From the NCBI GenBank assembly GCA_038502055.1, contig JAXRKN010000045.1, positions 332,501 to 396,500 on the forward strand: a stretch of DNA of 64,000 bases, read 5' to 3'. The DNA is from Tanytarsus gracilentus. Lineage: Eukaryota; Arthropoda; Insecta; Diptera; Chironomidae. Numbering within the stretch: position 1 is the first letter of the stretch; the number at the start of each line of letters is the position of its first letter. A program made the position numbers and the translations under genes. The notes beneath the pieces were generated by a model that was not told where the DNA came from, searched no databases, and saw only the letters and a list, made by a program, of their open reading frames with translations. Below are positions 11,203-23,791 of this stretch, in pieces.

Positions 11203-13194
11203 AAAAACTTAAACTCAAGTGATTCAATATAAAATTCTTCAATGATCAATTGACTACAGCGATTCTCTAATTTATTCCACTTTAACACCTAAAAGTGTAA
11301 CAGTATAAAAAAAAGAACATCAAAAGCTGCATGAGAAATCTATCGAACAAGTTATGAGCGCACCCAAAGCTAGATCAAACACATTTAGATATCAAGCTGA
11401 GTGTCCAACAATTCTTTCTCGAATGTCTGTGTGGGTGTGAAACGTTAAGCGACAGAAGTCATGCTGCGGCGTAATTACATTGACTTTTTATTGTTTTATT
11501 CTTTTTGAGCTCACACTCACAAGAGATCTGTGATCTACTGCTTCTTCTTCACATTTGCATTAGCATACTCGAAGGCATTCTCATATATGGCAGCGAGTGT
11601 GTGCACCTTTTTTGTAATTGATATTATTCACCTCTCTAAATGGTGTCGAGGTAGAGCGAGCGCAGAAGATAATCTTCATGCACTTTTTTTGCCAAAGTTA
11701 CTGGCGTGAACTCTTTAGAAGACCATCATTAATCGCTTTTTCTTTATATTTAAATGCAAAATAAATTCCACCGCCGTGTGCTGAGAAAAGAAAAGAATTA
11801 TTGTTTCACAATTGAAAGTGGTTTCTTTAGGTTGATACTCGAACAGTTCAGTTGAGGCGAGAAACCACAAACATACACACATCGAAAGTTAGTCAATATA
11901 GCGAGAGTTAGTGAAAAAACTGCCATTCTTATTCGCGATCGCTTTTCGCTTTATCTTAAGTGGCTCATTTTCAGACTCTCTCATTGTTGAAGTTGAGCAC
12001 AAAAATGCGGGGAAATCCCCCGAATGGAGCTGAATAGTTGGTGGAAGGTGTCTTAAGCCACATGGAGAAGCATAAAAAGTAAATTTCGAGCTTTGGAGTG
12101 AACTTATTGACGCAATTTTTTTCCCACATCGCATCGCTGCTTATTGATTACTGATTCCTTTTGAGCTTTTTCTCTTTATATAATTTCATGTTTCACTGGA
12201 ATTTAATGAACTCGCATGGCTAATAGTTAAAAATTCATTCACTGCTGTGAATTCTGATCACACTTTTTATTTTTCTTGCTCGAGAACAAAAATCAACTGG
12301 TGCAACATGGCGTCGGAAAAAATAAATTTTATTTGCTGAATTTAAGTTTAATTTTGTAAGATTTCAATCTAATAATTCCGTTGACTTCGATTAATTAAGT
12401 AATTATTTGACACCAATCGAATTTGGATGAACAGATAAATTTATTTAAGGTGGCAAGAAATCGCTTAAGCACCGAGCCCATCTTGTTGAAGTATACAGTG
12501 AGTTCTGATTATTGGTTTCATATCCAAAGTCATTCATTAAAAGCCATGAAATTGAAGGCTTAAAGGCAATTGAAAGAGGAATGCGAGGTGTGTCGTATTT
12601 CATTATTTCTCAGCATCCATCCATAATACACTCGCCCTGACACTCGCACATGATGATCATCTCGAGTTAGAACTTTATTGAATTTTTTCATCTCCTTTTC
12701 TTTTGCTGCTTACAAAATTTTCTAGATTTTTTTTAAATCGTTGCGTGTAATGGATATTAATTGATGATTAACCACTGACCAAGGGGGAAAAAACTCCAAA
12801 AACATCCCAACATTTTCAAACATTCTCCAACATTTGTCAACATTTGCTAACATTTTTTTGACCAAATTTTGAAGTTGTTTCCGCCTTGCCACTGACTTCA
12901 TCGTGAACATAAAAAATTTTAATTTTGAACGCTTTGATTACTTTTCCAATTCTCAAAGCGATATTAAGATGCACTTTAAGCATGAACTGAACTGAACCGA
13001 GGTGACCATGAATGGTGAATTTATCATGGCTAAATAATGAAAATATGGAATGGGAACAAATGCAATCAAAAAGCTTATGATCAAGTAGACTTAAATTTTA
13101 TCGTTTAATTTTTAAAAATTTATTTTTCTGCACTTTTCGATTTCTTGTAATTTTTCTATTGAATTATTAAAAGCTGTCCTGCTTTCTCTCATTA
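11203..13194. other. AT-rich intergenic DNA
   Basis: No gene recognised. A degenerate CAACATTTG short tandem repeat lies at about 12805-12855 and produces a spurious minus-strand open frame. Confidence 0.5.
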
Positions 13195-13202
13195 TTATTT
13201 AC

Positions 13203-13967
13203 TAGAGTTTCGGAAAGCTTGGTGTTTGAAGCTTGGGCTCGGCTCGGCTCGAGCTCGATCATTTTGTCAAGCTTTCAAGCCTGAGTTTGTATGAAAATTT
13301 TAAATTTTTTGACCAAAAATTTTTGAACATCATTTTACATTTTCGCGTTATAATTACAATAAAATTTTATAGAATATTATTGGGATAAGTCAAAATCAGT
13401 AAAACAACACCTCGAACTCTATTTGTCACAGTATTTAGTTAAGTTAGTGCTTAAAAATCATAGCCTAAGTTTGTTTTAAAACAGATATTTCTTCGTTGCA
13501 ACCCATTTAAGGTTTAATTTAATTTTTCATTTGTTTAGTTGAAAATTCTTGTTTTGTGAGACTCAATAAGATCAGTGGATAAAAATTTATTTATTTTTTT
13601 AAAAGAATTTTCATATATATATGATTGATAGTGAAAGTAATAAAGAACATTTTTAAATATAGAAAAATATGCTTTAATAAGAAGATAAAACAATTAAATC
13701 AAAGCTTAAAAGAAATGGAAATTTAAGTGCGGAATAAAATCTTACTGAGGCTTTTTTCATTTTTGCTTTACATATGACATATGTAAACGCACATGCAAAA
13801 CAATTTTCGGTAGTAAATTTTTGAAAATTTATTGTACCTTGAATTCAAAAAAACCGTTACTTTAGGCTCGAAGCTCGTCGAGCTTTAAAGGTCGAGCTCG
13901 AGTACTCGAGCTTTAGTCAAAAATCACCAAGCTTTCAAGCTCAAGCTTAGCTCGAGCCGAAACTCTA
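13203..13967. mobile_element. Non-autonomous hAT-type element (765 bp)
   Basis: The ends read TAGAGTTTCGG in inverted orientation on both sides and are flanked by an exact 8-bp duplication TTATTTAC (13195-13202 and 13968-13975). The subterminal 60-100 bp on each side is packed with AAGCTT, GCTCGAG and GAGCTC sites in a GC-richer context; the middle is plain AT-rich DNA without coding capacity. The repeated subterminal hexamers could be transposase-binding sites (inference). Confidence 0.9.
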
Positions 13968-14469
13968 TTATTTACCCTATCCAACCTCTAAAGTCATTCG
14001 AGAGGCAACTCCTACGTCTGGATGCGACTATGTCGAGTAATATTGGACTTCTTCTTTTAAACGTTAAATAAACATTTTCACTTGGAACTCAACAAAGCTT
14101 TCAAGATTCGCATAACCAGGGCCATTCAATCAGAGATTAAGAACATTTTGAGGAGTTCATGACAATTTACTTTCGTAACAAGTCACATGACTCGTGAGCA
14201 CCCGCAAACATCATATGTCCAGAGTGGGAGAATAGTTAAAGGGAGTAAAAGAGAAACCTGAGCTATGATCGATACACCGAAGTGAAAGTCATAGCCGACT
14301 CTAGTACTTCTTCGATAGTCAAGTACTTTATGCCAAACATGCCAACATTTTCTTAACTATCTACAAAAACATTCCTTTAATGACTTTGACTCCAGTTAAA
14401 AGCAATCCATGACCAATCAGTATTCACATGTCTATGATCAGGTCATTACTTTTCTTTTTATATTGGTGA
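13968..14469. other. Intergenic DNA, slightly GC-richer
   Basis: Nothing recognisable, although base composition is closer to unique genomic DNA than to the surrounding repeats. Confidence 0.45.
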
Positions 14470-14612
14470 GCCGAAGTTAAACCGAAGACACAAACACATG
14501 TAAACAAAAAAGTCGATATTAGAGTTGACAAGTAAACATTTGAAAATTAAAAATTGAAAAAATGTTATGTTATATGTTATGTTGTTCCTTATTCCAACAA
14601 TCTCCGCGAGAC
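14470..14612 (+). repeat. Dispersed repeat family A, copy 2 (short)
   Basis: Shares CCGAAGTTAAACC, ACATGTAAACAAAAAAGTCG, AAGTAAACATTTGAAAATTA and CAATCTCCGCGAGAC with copy 3 (39142-39545, opposite strand) and the middle part with copy 1. It stops at the CTCCGCGAGAC block, where copy 3 continues. Confidence 0.8.
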
Positions 14613-15555
14613 CAGATTAATTTCTCACATTATTTATAGCCTTTTGAATTTATTAGGAAACTATCAATTTTCTCTTTGAAACTCGTTGCTAATTTTAATT
14701 TTCTTTTCGGCTCACATAAGAACTTCTTTATTGAAGCTCAGTTTGAACAATGAACGCATTTTGAAGTTCTTCGTAAAGATACTTTTAATGCACTTTTGTG
14801 TCTTTTTTTCGCGCCTCAATTTAACTTTTTTAAACGTGTCGCTAGAGAAGATTTATGATGTCATTGTGATGTGTGATGATAACCGTGGCAATGGCAATTG
14901 GAAGTTAAAAAAGGAGTCGAAAGAGCGAAGAAGAATTAAAAGTAAATTTAAAATGCTTATGCTAATGCTGAAGTCGCGATGCAACATCCATTTAAATGTT
15001 GGCTATCAATATTGTACATTGAATCCAGGATTGAATCTCAATTTTTACACTTCTTAATGGGGCGTTAGCAGAAAGTTATTTCACGGCTCTCTTGTTTGGT
15101 TCGATTTCCTTTTTAATGTCAATTTTTTAACAAATTTTCATAATAATTACTTCATAATTAAGTGACGCCACTGCTGATGTAAAATATTAAATTGAATGTA
15201 AAAAGTCGATAAATCGCGTGTAATGACATAAAGTGATTTTCGTCATCAGCATTTACTTAAATTGATGATCATGTTAAAATTTTCCGATGTTGCATGCGCG
15301 CATGAATATTATGTAAATTAATTAATTAATTAATTAATGCAGTTCAACCTTTTTCGTGTTGATATTCTCATCTCGTTCTAAAAGTGTTAACCAAACTCAA
15401 TCTTTTAATTATTCTCAAGTTTATTTTCTTAATTTCATCTCACAACAGTTGCCGAATTCTGTTAACACTTTAAGCCACTCGTGATGAATTTCCAGTTAAG
15501 AAAGTCCTTAAAGAAATAATTCTCAACACATGTTTAAAGACGATGATCACATAAC
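14613..15555. other. AT-rich intergenic DNA with an (AATT)n run
   Basis: Contains an ATTA/AATT microsatellite at about 15318-15339. An open frame at 14686-15057 (plus, 123 codons) has no recognisable domain and starts with a hydrophobic run typical of AT-rich chance frames. Confidence 0.5.
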
Positions 15556-15941
15556 TAGGGATAACAATTTTGGTGCCGCGGATATCTGCGGAGGTGCCGC
15601 GGCACCAAGGCTACTTGCAAATAATAAATTTGTTTTTAAATCGATTTTTTCGCAACAAAAATACTTTTTAACATTCTTTTCTTCATTAACATTCAATTAC
15701 AAAGCTTAATTAAGCTTATTGGTAAAATAATTGTTGAAAAAAGTGTTCAAAATTTTTTTTTGAAATTCTGGAAATTTTTTTTTCTTAAATATAACTTTTT
15801 TTAAAGATATTTTGCTTTCCTTAAATATTTTGTTGCATATTCAAACATAATACGTTTAAATATTGTAATATTTCATGAAATTAAAAAAAAATGTTGTTGT
15901 TTTGGTGCCGCGGAGAATCTCTGCGGCACCTGCCAACTCTA
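15556..15941 (+). mobile_element. hAT-type MITE, family H, copy 2 (386 bp)
   Basis: Ends are TAGGGATAACAATTTTGGTG (left) and TAGAGTTGGCAGGTGCCG (right, inward), with an exact 8-bp duplication CACATAAC at 15548-15555 and 15942-15949. Both subterminal regions carry GGTGCCGCGG palindromic units, three at the left and two at the right, far GC-richer than the interior. The interior is shared with copy 1 at 7687-7890. No coding capacity. Confidence 0.92.
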
Positions 15942-15949
15942 CACATAAC

Positions 15950-18154
15950 ACATTGCAAGAGAGAAAATTTTTATTCTTATTTCAGTTTCCTTTAAAACCG
16001 CATCAAATTACACTTTCAAATGTGTGCAACAATTTTACAATTTTAAAACTCAAAACTGATCACATGAAAGTAGAAAAGTTTCTTCTTAAATCATTTTGAC
16101 ATTTTGCTTATGATCTGCAACATCTGAGTCATGTAATGAAAGAGGTTGATAGAACATGAAAAATGTCAAACATGCAGGAAGAAAACGAAAGCCAATAAAT
16201 GAAATTTCAAGGGAGTGCAGAAATAATTCACGGAATAAATTTTACTTAAAAATCAGCTTTTAAACTTGTCAGCCGCTCACGACTCAGTCATTCTCTGCAA
16301 ATAAAGTCATCAGAGATAAAATTTTAAAGTATTTTTAGTAATTAACGGAAGAAAATTAAAAGTGAAATGCTTGACTGAGAATTGTGTAAATTTAATTTGA
16401 AATCTCAAACTTGATTTAGATTTTAAGACAAAAATTTAAATATTTTTATCAAAAAATAAACTTTTTATTATTTAAAAAAAATAGAAATATGTCTTCCCTT
16501 GATAAAACAAATCAGATTCACTTTGAAAGAAGAACCTCAAAAATTTCAACGGTTTCAAATTTAAATTACTCGCCTCTCACTTATTATTCATGCATTTAAA
16601 ATGAAGCGAAACAAGTGATCGTCATGTTCGGAATAATTTTCATTTACCAGCAATTAGTGGAGCCGTCCCCTCGAGAACGGTGGTAAATACTGAGACAACA
16701 CCAACAACTATGACATGTGACGAATGAAATGAAACAATTTCACACTTCTTTAAATTAATTAAATCACTGCCTGTCACATTTTTTGTCTGAGTCATTTTGC
16801 GGCATGTCAAATGAGCAGACAATGAGAATGAGGAATTTTTTACGGGTAGAATCAATGAATCGGTCATAAGTACATGGTGTTAGACACCTTGGTTATATTA
16901 AGCGAATATGTCGTAAAAATTCAACCCAGCGAAGAATTTAAAATTTTTTAAGCACGTTTTTAAAAAGTTCTCAATAAAACTTATAGTTATTAAAATGCAA
17001 AAATTATAAAATTTAAATATTTTTCGAACCGGGTTGGGATCGACGAAATAATAAAAGTAATAATAGCGATTAAAGAGCAACTATAAAGAAATGTTTCAAA
17101 AGCATAATAAAGGAGGACAACTCGTGTAATCAGAAATAACCCACATGTATCGGAGTATATTTTATTGTATGTGGTTGAAGAATGAAGTTAGACAGTGGTT
17201 AAACTTCAAAAAACGCGAGAGAGAGAGAGAAGAATAAAAGTGAATATTATAAAAACCCGGGTGGAAAGCAAAAGATCATATTGATGGCCATTCATATATA
17301 ACGAGAACTAACCAAACAATTATAATGAATAATATACTGCTTCAAGTCATGACATGACAATATTAAATTATATGTTGAGTAATAAGCAAGCGCTATGAGC
17401 ATGGAGCAATTTACAATCCATCAGCGTCTTTATTCTAATTTCGTTTTCAGATTCTTTTGGACCATAGTGATTGGTGGCTTGAATCTAGAATGTGGCTATT
17501 ACAGTACGAAATTTTTGGCTCAAGGGAAAGAAATTTTATTTCTCACTTTAAATTTCTTCAAAGATGTTTAAATAATTCTTATTGAACGTCACTTGAATTC
17601 TTTAATCAAACTCCTCATGTAAATCCATCATCACACGGCCTCATCACTGTTCAAGTTCAATCAGAAACAAGTTTTTACCCTTTTTGATTTCACTCTTGAT
17701 TAAGTGAATTTCACTTCTTCTTTTCAGAAGTCGCATGGACATAATTGATGAAGCGACCAAGACAATTTTTATATTGAAATGACATTTGAGGAATTCTCTC
17801 AGTTATTCTCCTTCATCCATATCCATCTTGTATCTTGCTCTCCTTTGTTTCCTGAATTGTTGTTATCTTTTTGACTAATGTCTGTAATAAATTACTTTAC
17901 GATATTTCTTACTCCTCTCGCTCTGCTCTGTGTCGCTTTCGTCTCCATAAATAACTAATTGGTTTCTTTCTGTTTTCCATGAATAAATTTCAATCTTCTC
18001 GCAAGATGATGGACACATTTTAGTCAATCAGTGCTGCGAGAATATTCTTTCAAAAAAAAGATAATTGGGGAGAGGAAGCAAAATTAACGATCAAGGGGGT
18101 GGAATTTGATTGAATTTTTTTTAAGTTACATTTTATAGACAACTTTATTTTAGG
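15950..18154. other. AT-rich intergenic DNA
   Basis: A minus-strand open frame at 16640-16867 contains a hydrophobic stretch (VIVVGVVSVFTTVL) and ends beside a GTAAATG donor-like site, but no family is recognised. A GA microsatellite lies at about 17216-17231. A weak inverted pair around AACCC near 16922 and 17035 could be a very old MITE. Confidence 0.4.
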
Positions 18155-19787
18155 TAGGGTCCCTGTACATAATTTCTTAGTAAACCGTGAAAATTAAATT
18201 TAAAACTGTAAATTCCTCTGATGGCACTGATGAAATTAAAAAAATATTTTATTCGCGTATCTAATGTGTTCATCTTTAATTCAAGACCTTTTCCAAAATT
18301 TTGCGTTGCCTCGTTCATCCTTAAAAATGGCGTTTTTCTTGCTCATAATTTCTTAGTTGATGTCCATAATTTCTTAGTAAATTTGCTATAATTTCTTAGT
18401 AAAAAGTTAAATCAATTTTAGACTTGGAAGCAATAACCAAAAAGGCATGTTATGCATATTTTAATTGTTGGAAAACATATCAAATTTTAAGTAAAAATAT
18501 TTCAGAGTTGCTAAATCAGCATGCAGCATGATATATGCTGATACTTCATAAAATATCCCAGTTTTATGTGTAAATTAAATCAAAAGCCTTAAGAAGACCA
18601 CAAGATTAATCACAATTGATACATAATTTTAAAAGCCATTTTAAGCTTGTGATTCTTGTCATAAATTAACACTTGTAGCAATAATTTTATGTCCAACACG
18701 CTGAAAACAGGTCGAGCAAGATGATAGAAAATTCCTATAAAAATAACATCTCATTTTTAAGCATCAATCATTAAAAGGTGAAATAAAATGAAAGTTTAAG
18801 TTAGGCAACAAGCATTTCCAGTTAAGAAATCAATTTTTACCATCAGGAACAACTCATTCAGTCGTGATTAAAGTTAGTAATAATTAATTTGATCATTTCC
18901 TGCCTAGTTATTGCGTTTAATAATTGCAAATTTTTAATCTTATAGTTCTGTTGAAACTTCCTAAGAACTGGATCTTAGTTCCGCTGGCATCGCCTTTAGC
19001 ACTTCCACTTCCCAAAATTTTATTTTACTAGATTTTTTTGTATTACTGAATTTATGTTAAACTGGTTCTCATGTCCATGTCCAGCGCTGGATCTTAGTTC
19101 CGCTGGATCTTACTTCCAGCACTAATTTTTTTTTATTTTCATTTAACCTTGCACAACCTTGTCTATAAGCACTTATTGCACGTTCCTTTATCAAAAATGA
19201 CAGTTCCACTTCCAAGACAGTGCTTGTTGCCTATGACACCCAATTTCCTTCATATTTGTCAGTAATACCTTAAAATACTTGTTTTCAGATTATTTTCAGC
19301 ATGTTCACACCCCAAACATAATTTTTATAACCAATTCAAGTAATTTTTTTTATCAAATTCCAAAGACTGCTTCACCAAAATTTACTAAGAAATTATGAGC
19401 AAATCAACTAAGAAATTATGAGCAGACTTAAAAGGTCATTTTTAAGGATACGGCACCATTTTGGTTGAACATCAAACTAATAATTTAAATCCTTGATATT
19501 TAATTGACACAAAAAAAATTTAATACATGAATAATTAAGTGATTTTCTTAAAGAAAATCAATGAAATATGCGAAGGCTATCGATGTATGGAAAATCTTAT
19601 TTAAAGCTTTAATGGCATTTAACGTCCTTAAAATTCTGTCGAACCTTTATGACAATGGTGTAGAATGATAAAACATACAGATTAAACCCTTGAAGTTAGG
19701 CATTTGGATTTGAAGACAAAAAGTTATCGCAATATGAAATTTTACTAAGAAATTATGGTCACTAAGAAATTATGTACAGGGACCCTA
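18155..19787. mobile_element. TIR element with repeated ATAATTTCTTAGT subterminal sites (Tc1/mariner-like target)
   Basis: Inverted ends read TAGGGTCCCTGTACATAAT on both sides. If the outer TA is the target duplication, the element is flanked by TA as in Tc1/mariner elements. ATAATTTCTTAGT occurs four times in the left arm (about 18170-18402) and four times inverted in the right arm (about 19381-19775); an ATCCTTAAAAATG block is also shared by both arms. The interior (about 18.4-19.4 kb) lacks a usable open frame and carries repeated GGATCTTAGTTCCGCTGG units near 18968, 19080 and 19100. It is non-autonomous; the iterated sites are probably transposase-binding sites (inference). Confidence 0.8.
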
Positions 19788-20815
19788 TTTAAAAATTATT
19801 CAAAGATAATTAAAATCTTGATCACTCCTTGATCTCAAGAAATTTATTATTTTGATGACAGTGCGTAACTTAGCACAAATGTTCGCCGTACCCATAAGTC
19901 ATACACAACACCGTGATATGTTAAGTCAAGTTAAAAAGAAGCCTAAATTAATCACTTAATGAATGTGTTTCGATCGATGACTCGAGGATATAAAGTACGA
20001 GGAATTTTGTTGTGTTTTGACAAATTTTTAGCGATCACTTTTAATTCTTTTTTTGTAAACTTTAATATCTCGCTAAGAAGTTTTTAATAACAGAATTTTT
20101 TTTCTTAGATTCTTTCGAATATTACACACAAATCATTTTCTTAGAGGCACTTGATACTTTATTTGAGTACAATAGATACATGGACATTCCATGGCGAGTG
20201 ATTTTCTTCTCTTCTCTCCACATATTTGTTTGTTTCTTTGATTAATATCCATTAATATCGACAAAAGAGCCTCACGACCGAATTTGTTCTCTCTATAGAA
20301 TGAGTGAATGATTTTTTATTTCAAAAATTGTATCGATAAAAGATTGAGGAAGAAAAAAAGCGAGTCAAGATCAATTTTGGTTTGATCATGAAATTATTAA
20401 AAATTTATTGGAAGAAAGATTTAAAAATGTTGAGAATTATTTTGAATACAGCCCAATTAATTTTTTAAAACGATGACATTGCAAAGTTAAGTTACATGGG
20501 AAATTTTTTAAAAATTGAGCAACATTTTTGGTATAATTTTTGAAGCAAATTTAAAAAATAATTTTATTTTTTCTATAAACAAGGGGTGAGAAGCTCGTAC
20601 TTAGGTACTGAGTACCTGCAAATGTATATTAGAAATAATTAGGAAAATTAGGTAACATTACTTACTTGTTTAGGAGAAAGAAAAGGATTTTTGAGTTAAG
20701 ATAGAAAATAAAAGATTATTATGAAGATCATGATCGTTATGTGAAAATGTTAGTGACACGTGAGCGTTCGTAAAAAATTTTACACTTTATCTGATGTCAA
20801 CTCTACGAGGATTTT
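19788..20815. other. AT-rich intergenic DNA
   Basis: No supported feature. A small palindrome TACTTAGGTACTGAGTACCT lies near 20600. Confidence 0.45.
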
Positions 20816-21073
20816 CTACATGTATTTCTTCTTTGTCACCGGACGAAATGGCAATGAACATGGACCGCCAAAAATTGAGACTGGCTCGCAAGGCTCATAG
20901 CAAAGCTTTTTGTAAAAATCCTCTTTGTCCGTGGTGCAAAGATAAAGTTCAGTTAGTTTGAGACTGTATCGACAGTACTCTTCGGCTTTTGACATTAAAT
21001 ATTGACCGATTCCTTGACCTCGAAGTTCCTTTCAAACGACAACGGACTCTATGAAACACGCAAAGGGACCAAA
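20816..21073 (-). pseudogene. GNAT acetyltransferase pseudogene fragment, NAA80/NAT6-like
   Basis: Eighty-five codons on the minus strand end at TAG (20818-20816). The translation runs FACFIESVVV, an in-frame TGA (21034-21032), then KELRGQGIGQYLM, EEYCRYSLKLTELYLCTTD, EDFYKKLCYEPCEPVSIFG and a final VTKKKYM. RGQGIG is the acetyl-CoA-binding R-G-x-G-I-G loop of GNAT motif A, and YLCTTDKEDFYKKLCYE corresponds to motif B. The combination resembles the C-terminal half of NAA80, which N-terminally acetylates actin (family assignment by eye). The TGA sits where a CGA arginine codon would fit. The N-terminal half is missing; a MITE begins directly upstream. No intron is visible, so it may derive from a processed copy or from the last exon of a broken gene. 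Confidence 0.7.
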
Positions 21074-21235
21074 CCTGCGTGGGACATGACCAAATGTTAC
21101 CGTTAAAATTCAAAAAATCCTCATATAAATAAAATTTAAATCTCGGTTTCAACGTATTTTCAATAGACAATTTTATACAAAAAGTATACTTTTATTTAAA
21201 TTTACGGCTTCAACGGTTTTCATGTCCCACACAGG
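21074..21235 (+). mobile_element. hAT-type MITE, family D, copy 3 (no target duplication)
   Basis: Ends CCTGCGTGGGACATG and CATGTCCCACACAGG. Unlike the other four copies, the flanks do not match (GGACCAAA at the left, TTTAAAAA at the right). One side has therefore been replaced since insertion, and that side may be where the acetyltransferase fragment was joined or cut. Confidence 0.93.
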
Positions 21236-23660
21236 TTTAAAAAAAGTTAAATATTTATTTAAATCTTTGAAGAACTCTTATTTTTGCTTATAAAATCAAC
21301 CCAACATCATCAAAACCAATTTAGTCATCAATAATTAATCGACAAACCCAAGTGGCACATGTGAGAATGAAGAAGAAGGAAAAAATGCAATCAGTGGAAA
21401 GTGTGAGATCCACAAGTGTTCCTAAATGCGTGAGGAAAGACAAATTACTCCCCAAATACGGTGTTTTCACTTGGTATTTTATTTTTAATGAAAAAAAAAA
21501 AGAGTTAAGAGTTACAAGTGCGGCGTGCTCAACAATGGAGTAAAGAGGAGTCATGCCGAATAGCATGAAAAATTCAGCATTATTGACAGACATAAATTCT
21601 CTTGTACACTCGAATGAAGAAAGTGAGAGATTCTTTGTTATATTGCAGTCAGTGTGTGGCTTCATGTGTGTACAAAAAGGTTAGTGCAGAAAGTAAAAGA
21701 AGAAAATCAAAAAAGAAATTTGATACCACTGAGACGGGCGGGAGGCAACAGTGAGTGGATTTGTGAACTTTGAGGAAATTTTGTGACGGAAACTTTACTG
21801 AAAATTATCAGAAAATTAAGTTCACAAAAAATTTTTTAATCCATTATTTTTCAAAATGTCTGTCAATGCTCACGTTCATCACCTCAATTATGAAACTAAT
21901 CCCTTTTTGTTTAAATTTCACCACAAAGAAAGGAAGCAAGTGCAGATAGTCTCGGGTCAGAACAATTAGGAAGTAGTGGCTGCATGGTGTTGTTGACTGG
22001 AATATCAATATCTCCAAATGCTTAGCAGTTTCCATTGCCACATGCTGTTCGAGCACTCTGTTGCTCGCCCATTGGACACATTATGGATTTCGATGTGATA
22101 TCACGCGCATTATTCCCATCATGTCTGTGCATTATAAATTTTTGTTTCTTTTTTAACGTTCACCGCAAGACATCATCCCGAGAAATGATTTTTTATTATG
22201 AAACAGCGAAATCAAAAACAAAAGCAAAAGGAAAAGAGTAAGAAGAGCGTCAAGAACTGCTTCAAATAAATTCGGAATTATTCAAAAGAATACGAAGGCA
22301 CTTATAGTCGTTCTTGCTGACTCTCTCCATATGCCATTTGATGTCAAAATGTATTTTTATTATTTTATGACATTTTCTTTTTCAGCTAATCAAAAGAATT
22401 GTGTGTGGTTTTTCAAGTCGATGGAAGATCACTTCGGATTTTAAATATATCCTTTCGAGACACCTCCAAAATTAATATTTTTATTACTTCATAGTCCGTC
22501 ATATTATGCTGATGTGTGTGAGTTATGATGATTAAAACTTCTAACCATATCGCGCGACCCATTTGACAAAAATAATTTTGAATAAATTTTTATCGCTTCT
22601 TCCTTTGTGTTTCATTATTCTTAGCGACACTGGCTTAATTTTGTGTCGCGGTAAAATATTATTTATGAGACAAAGCCCTCAATTTTAACTTGATAAAAGC
22701 TATATATAGAGAAGAAAATGAAATAGTTATGATAATAAGGACTTATGACGTGTTTTTAACTATTTAAATTTAGGGTCGGTCGATCGTTGAGATTGAGCAC
22801 AGCATAAGCTATTAAAATGTTTCAGAGAGAAAACTTCAACTGCATTGGAAAAGAGAGCTTGGAAAAGAGAGCCTGGAAACTTAAAAATACTGGAATATCT
22901 CTCAGTATGGAAAGTTTCAGCTGTCGCTAGTAAATTTGAAAATTCTAATTTTCATGAGGCAAGTTGCTCATAAAATGATATGAATGTAATTCAATTCTTC
23001 ATCTCAAAATTTATTATGTTTTAAGAAAAAATTATAGTAATCAGAAGTAAAATTATACTCAGTAGAGAGTTCAAAAAATTATTGATATTAAATTATTAAA
23101 TAACATTTTTGTTGAAATTAAATTTGAAATATGTAAGAATTAAAATTATAATATTGTAAAAATTAAAATTATAATTTTGTACCTCAAACGGGAAAAACAG
23201 CATCAAGCATGCCTATAATTAATTTTTGCACATAGCGTAAATGACATATTTTCAAGCACATGACAAAGAACATTAGTAATTAGCTAGTGATGATGCATTA
23301 TGACCTCTCCATCTACGGCTATCATAGAATAAAGTTGGGTCAATAATATTTGTCTTGATTATCTCTCGCTCGCCCTAACGAGTTACGAGATGAGTTATGA
23401 TTATGATTATTTTATTGGAGTTTTTCTTCTTATTTTTCTATTTCTCGAGCTCAACTTGAACCACGTCTAATGATTGCTTCTTTCGACACATTAATTTCAT
23501 GTCATAAAAGTGTTCATTGCTCTCTCTCGCATTCGCTTCGAGATGAATATATTGCATGGTAAATATTTGCCTTTGCTCTCGACACGCAAAAAAAGGAATA
23601 TCAAAAATTTCCTATTTTTATTCAATACATGATAAATGATATCATAAATTTTTCAACAAT
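21236..23660. other. AT-rich intergenic DNA
   Basis: Several short open frames on both strands (21321-21665 minus is longest, 114 codons) show no recognisable protein. A short direct repeat of TTGGAAAAGAGAGC occurs near 22848-22873. Confidence 0.45.
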
Positions 23661-23668
23661 TTCAAGAC

Positions 23669-23783
23669 CATAGATGATCAATTACAAAAAATTATATGTA
23701 ATGTAATTTAATTTTTGGAAATCAAATGAGTTTTATAAGAAAATATAATTTTTATTGGATTACAATGTAATTGTCCACCTCTG
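23669..23783. mobile_element. hAT-type MITE, family B, copy 2 (115 bp, degenerate)
   Basis: The ends CATAGATGATCAATTAC and CAGAGGTGGACAATTACAT (right, inward) are mutated versions of the 6951 copy. The 8-bp duplication TTCAAGAC is exact at 23661-23668 and 23784-23791, which rescues the identification despite diverged ends. Confidence 0.85.
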
Positions 23784-23791
23784 TTCAAGAC

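Noticed and set aside
14686..15057. A 123-codon plus open frame as a gene
   Set aside because: No recognisable domain, AT-driven hydrophobic start, no supporting splice or start context.
15875..16099. Plus open frame of 74 codons
   Set aside because: It starts inside MITE H2 and runs out through its right end.
16915..17045. Possible MITE with AACCCRG-type ends
   Set aside because: Inverted similarity is short and no target duplication is visible.
20949..21170. Minus open frame starting MSIENTLKPRFKFYLYE, seen again at 56484-56729
   Set aside because: The shared N-terminus is the reverse strand of MITE D, not a protein family.
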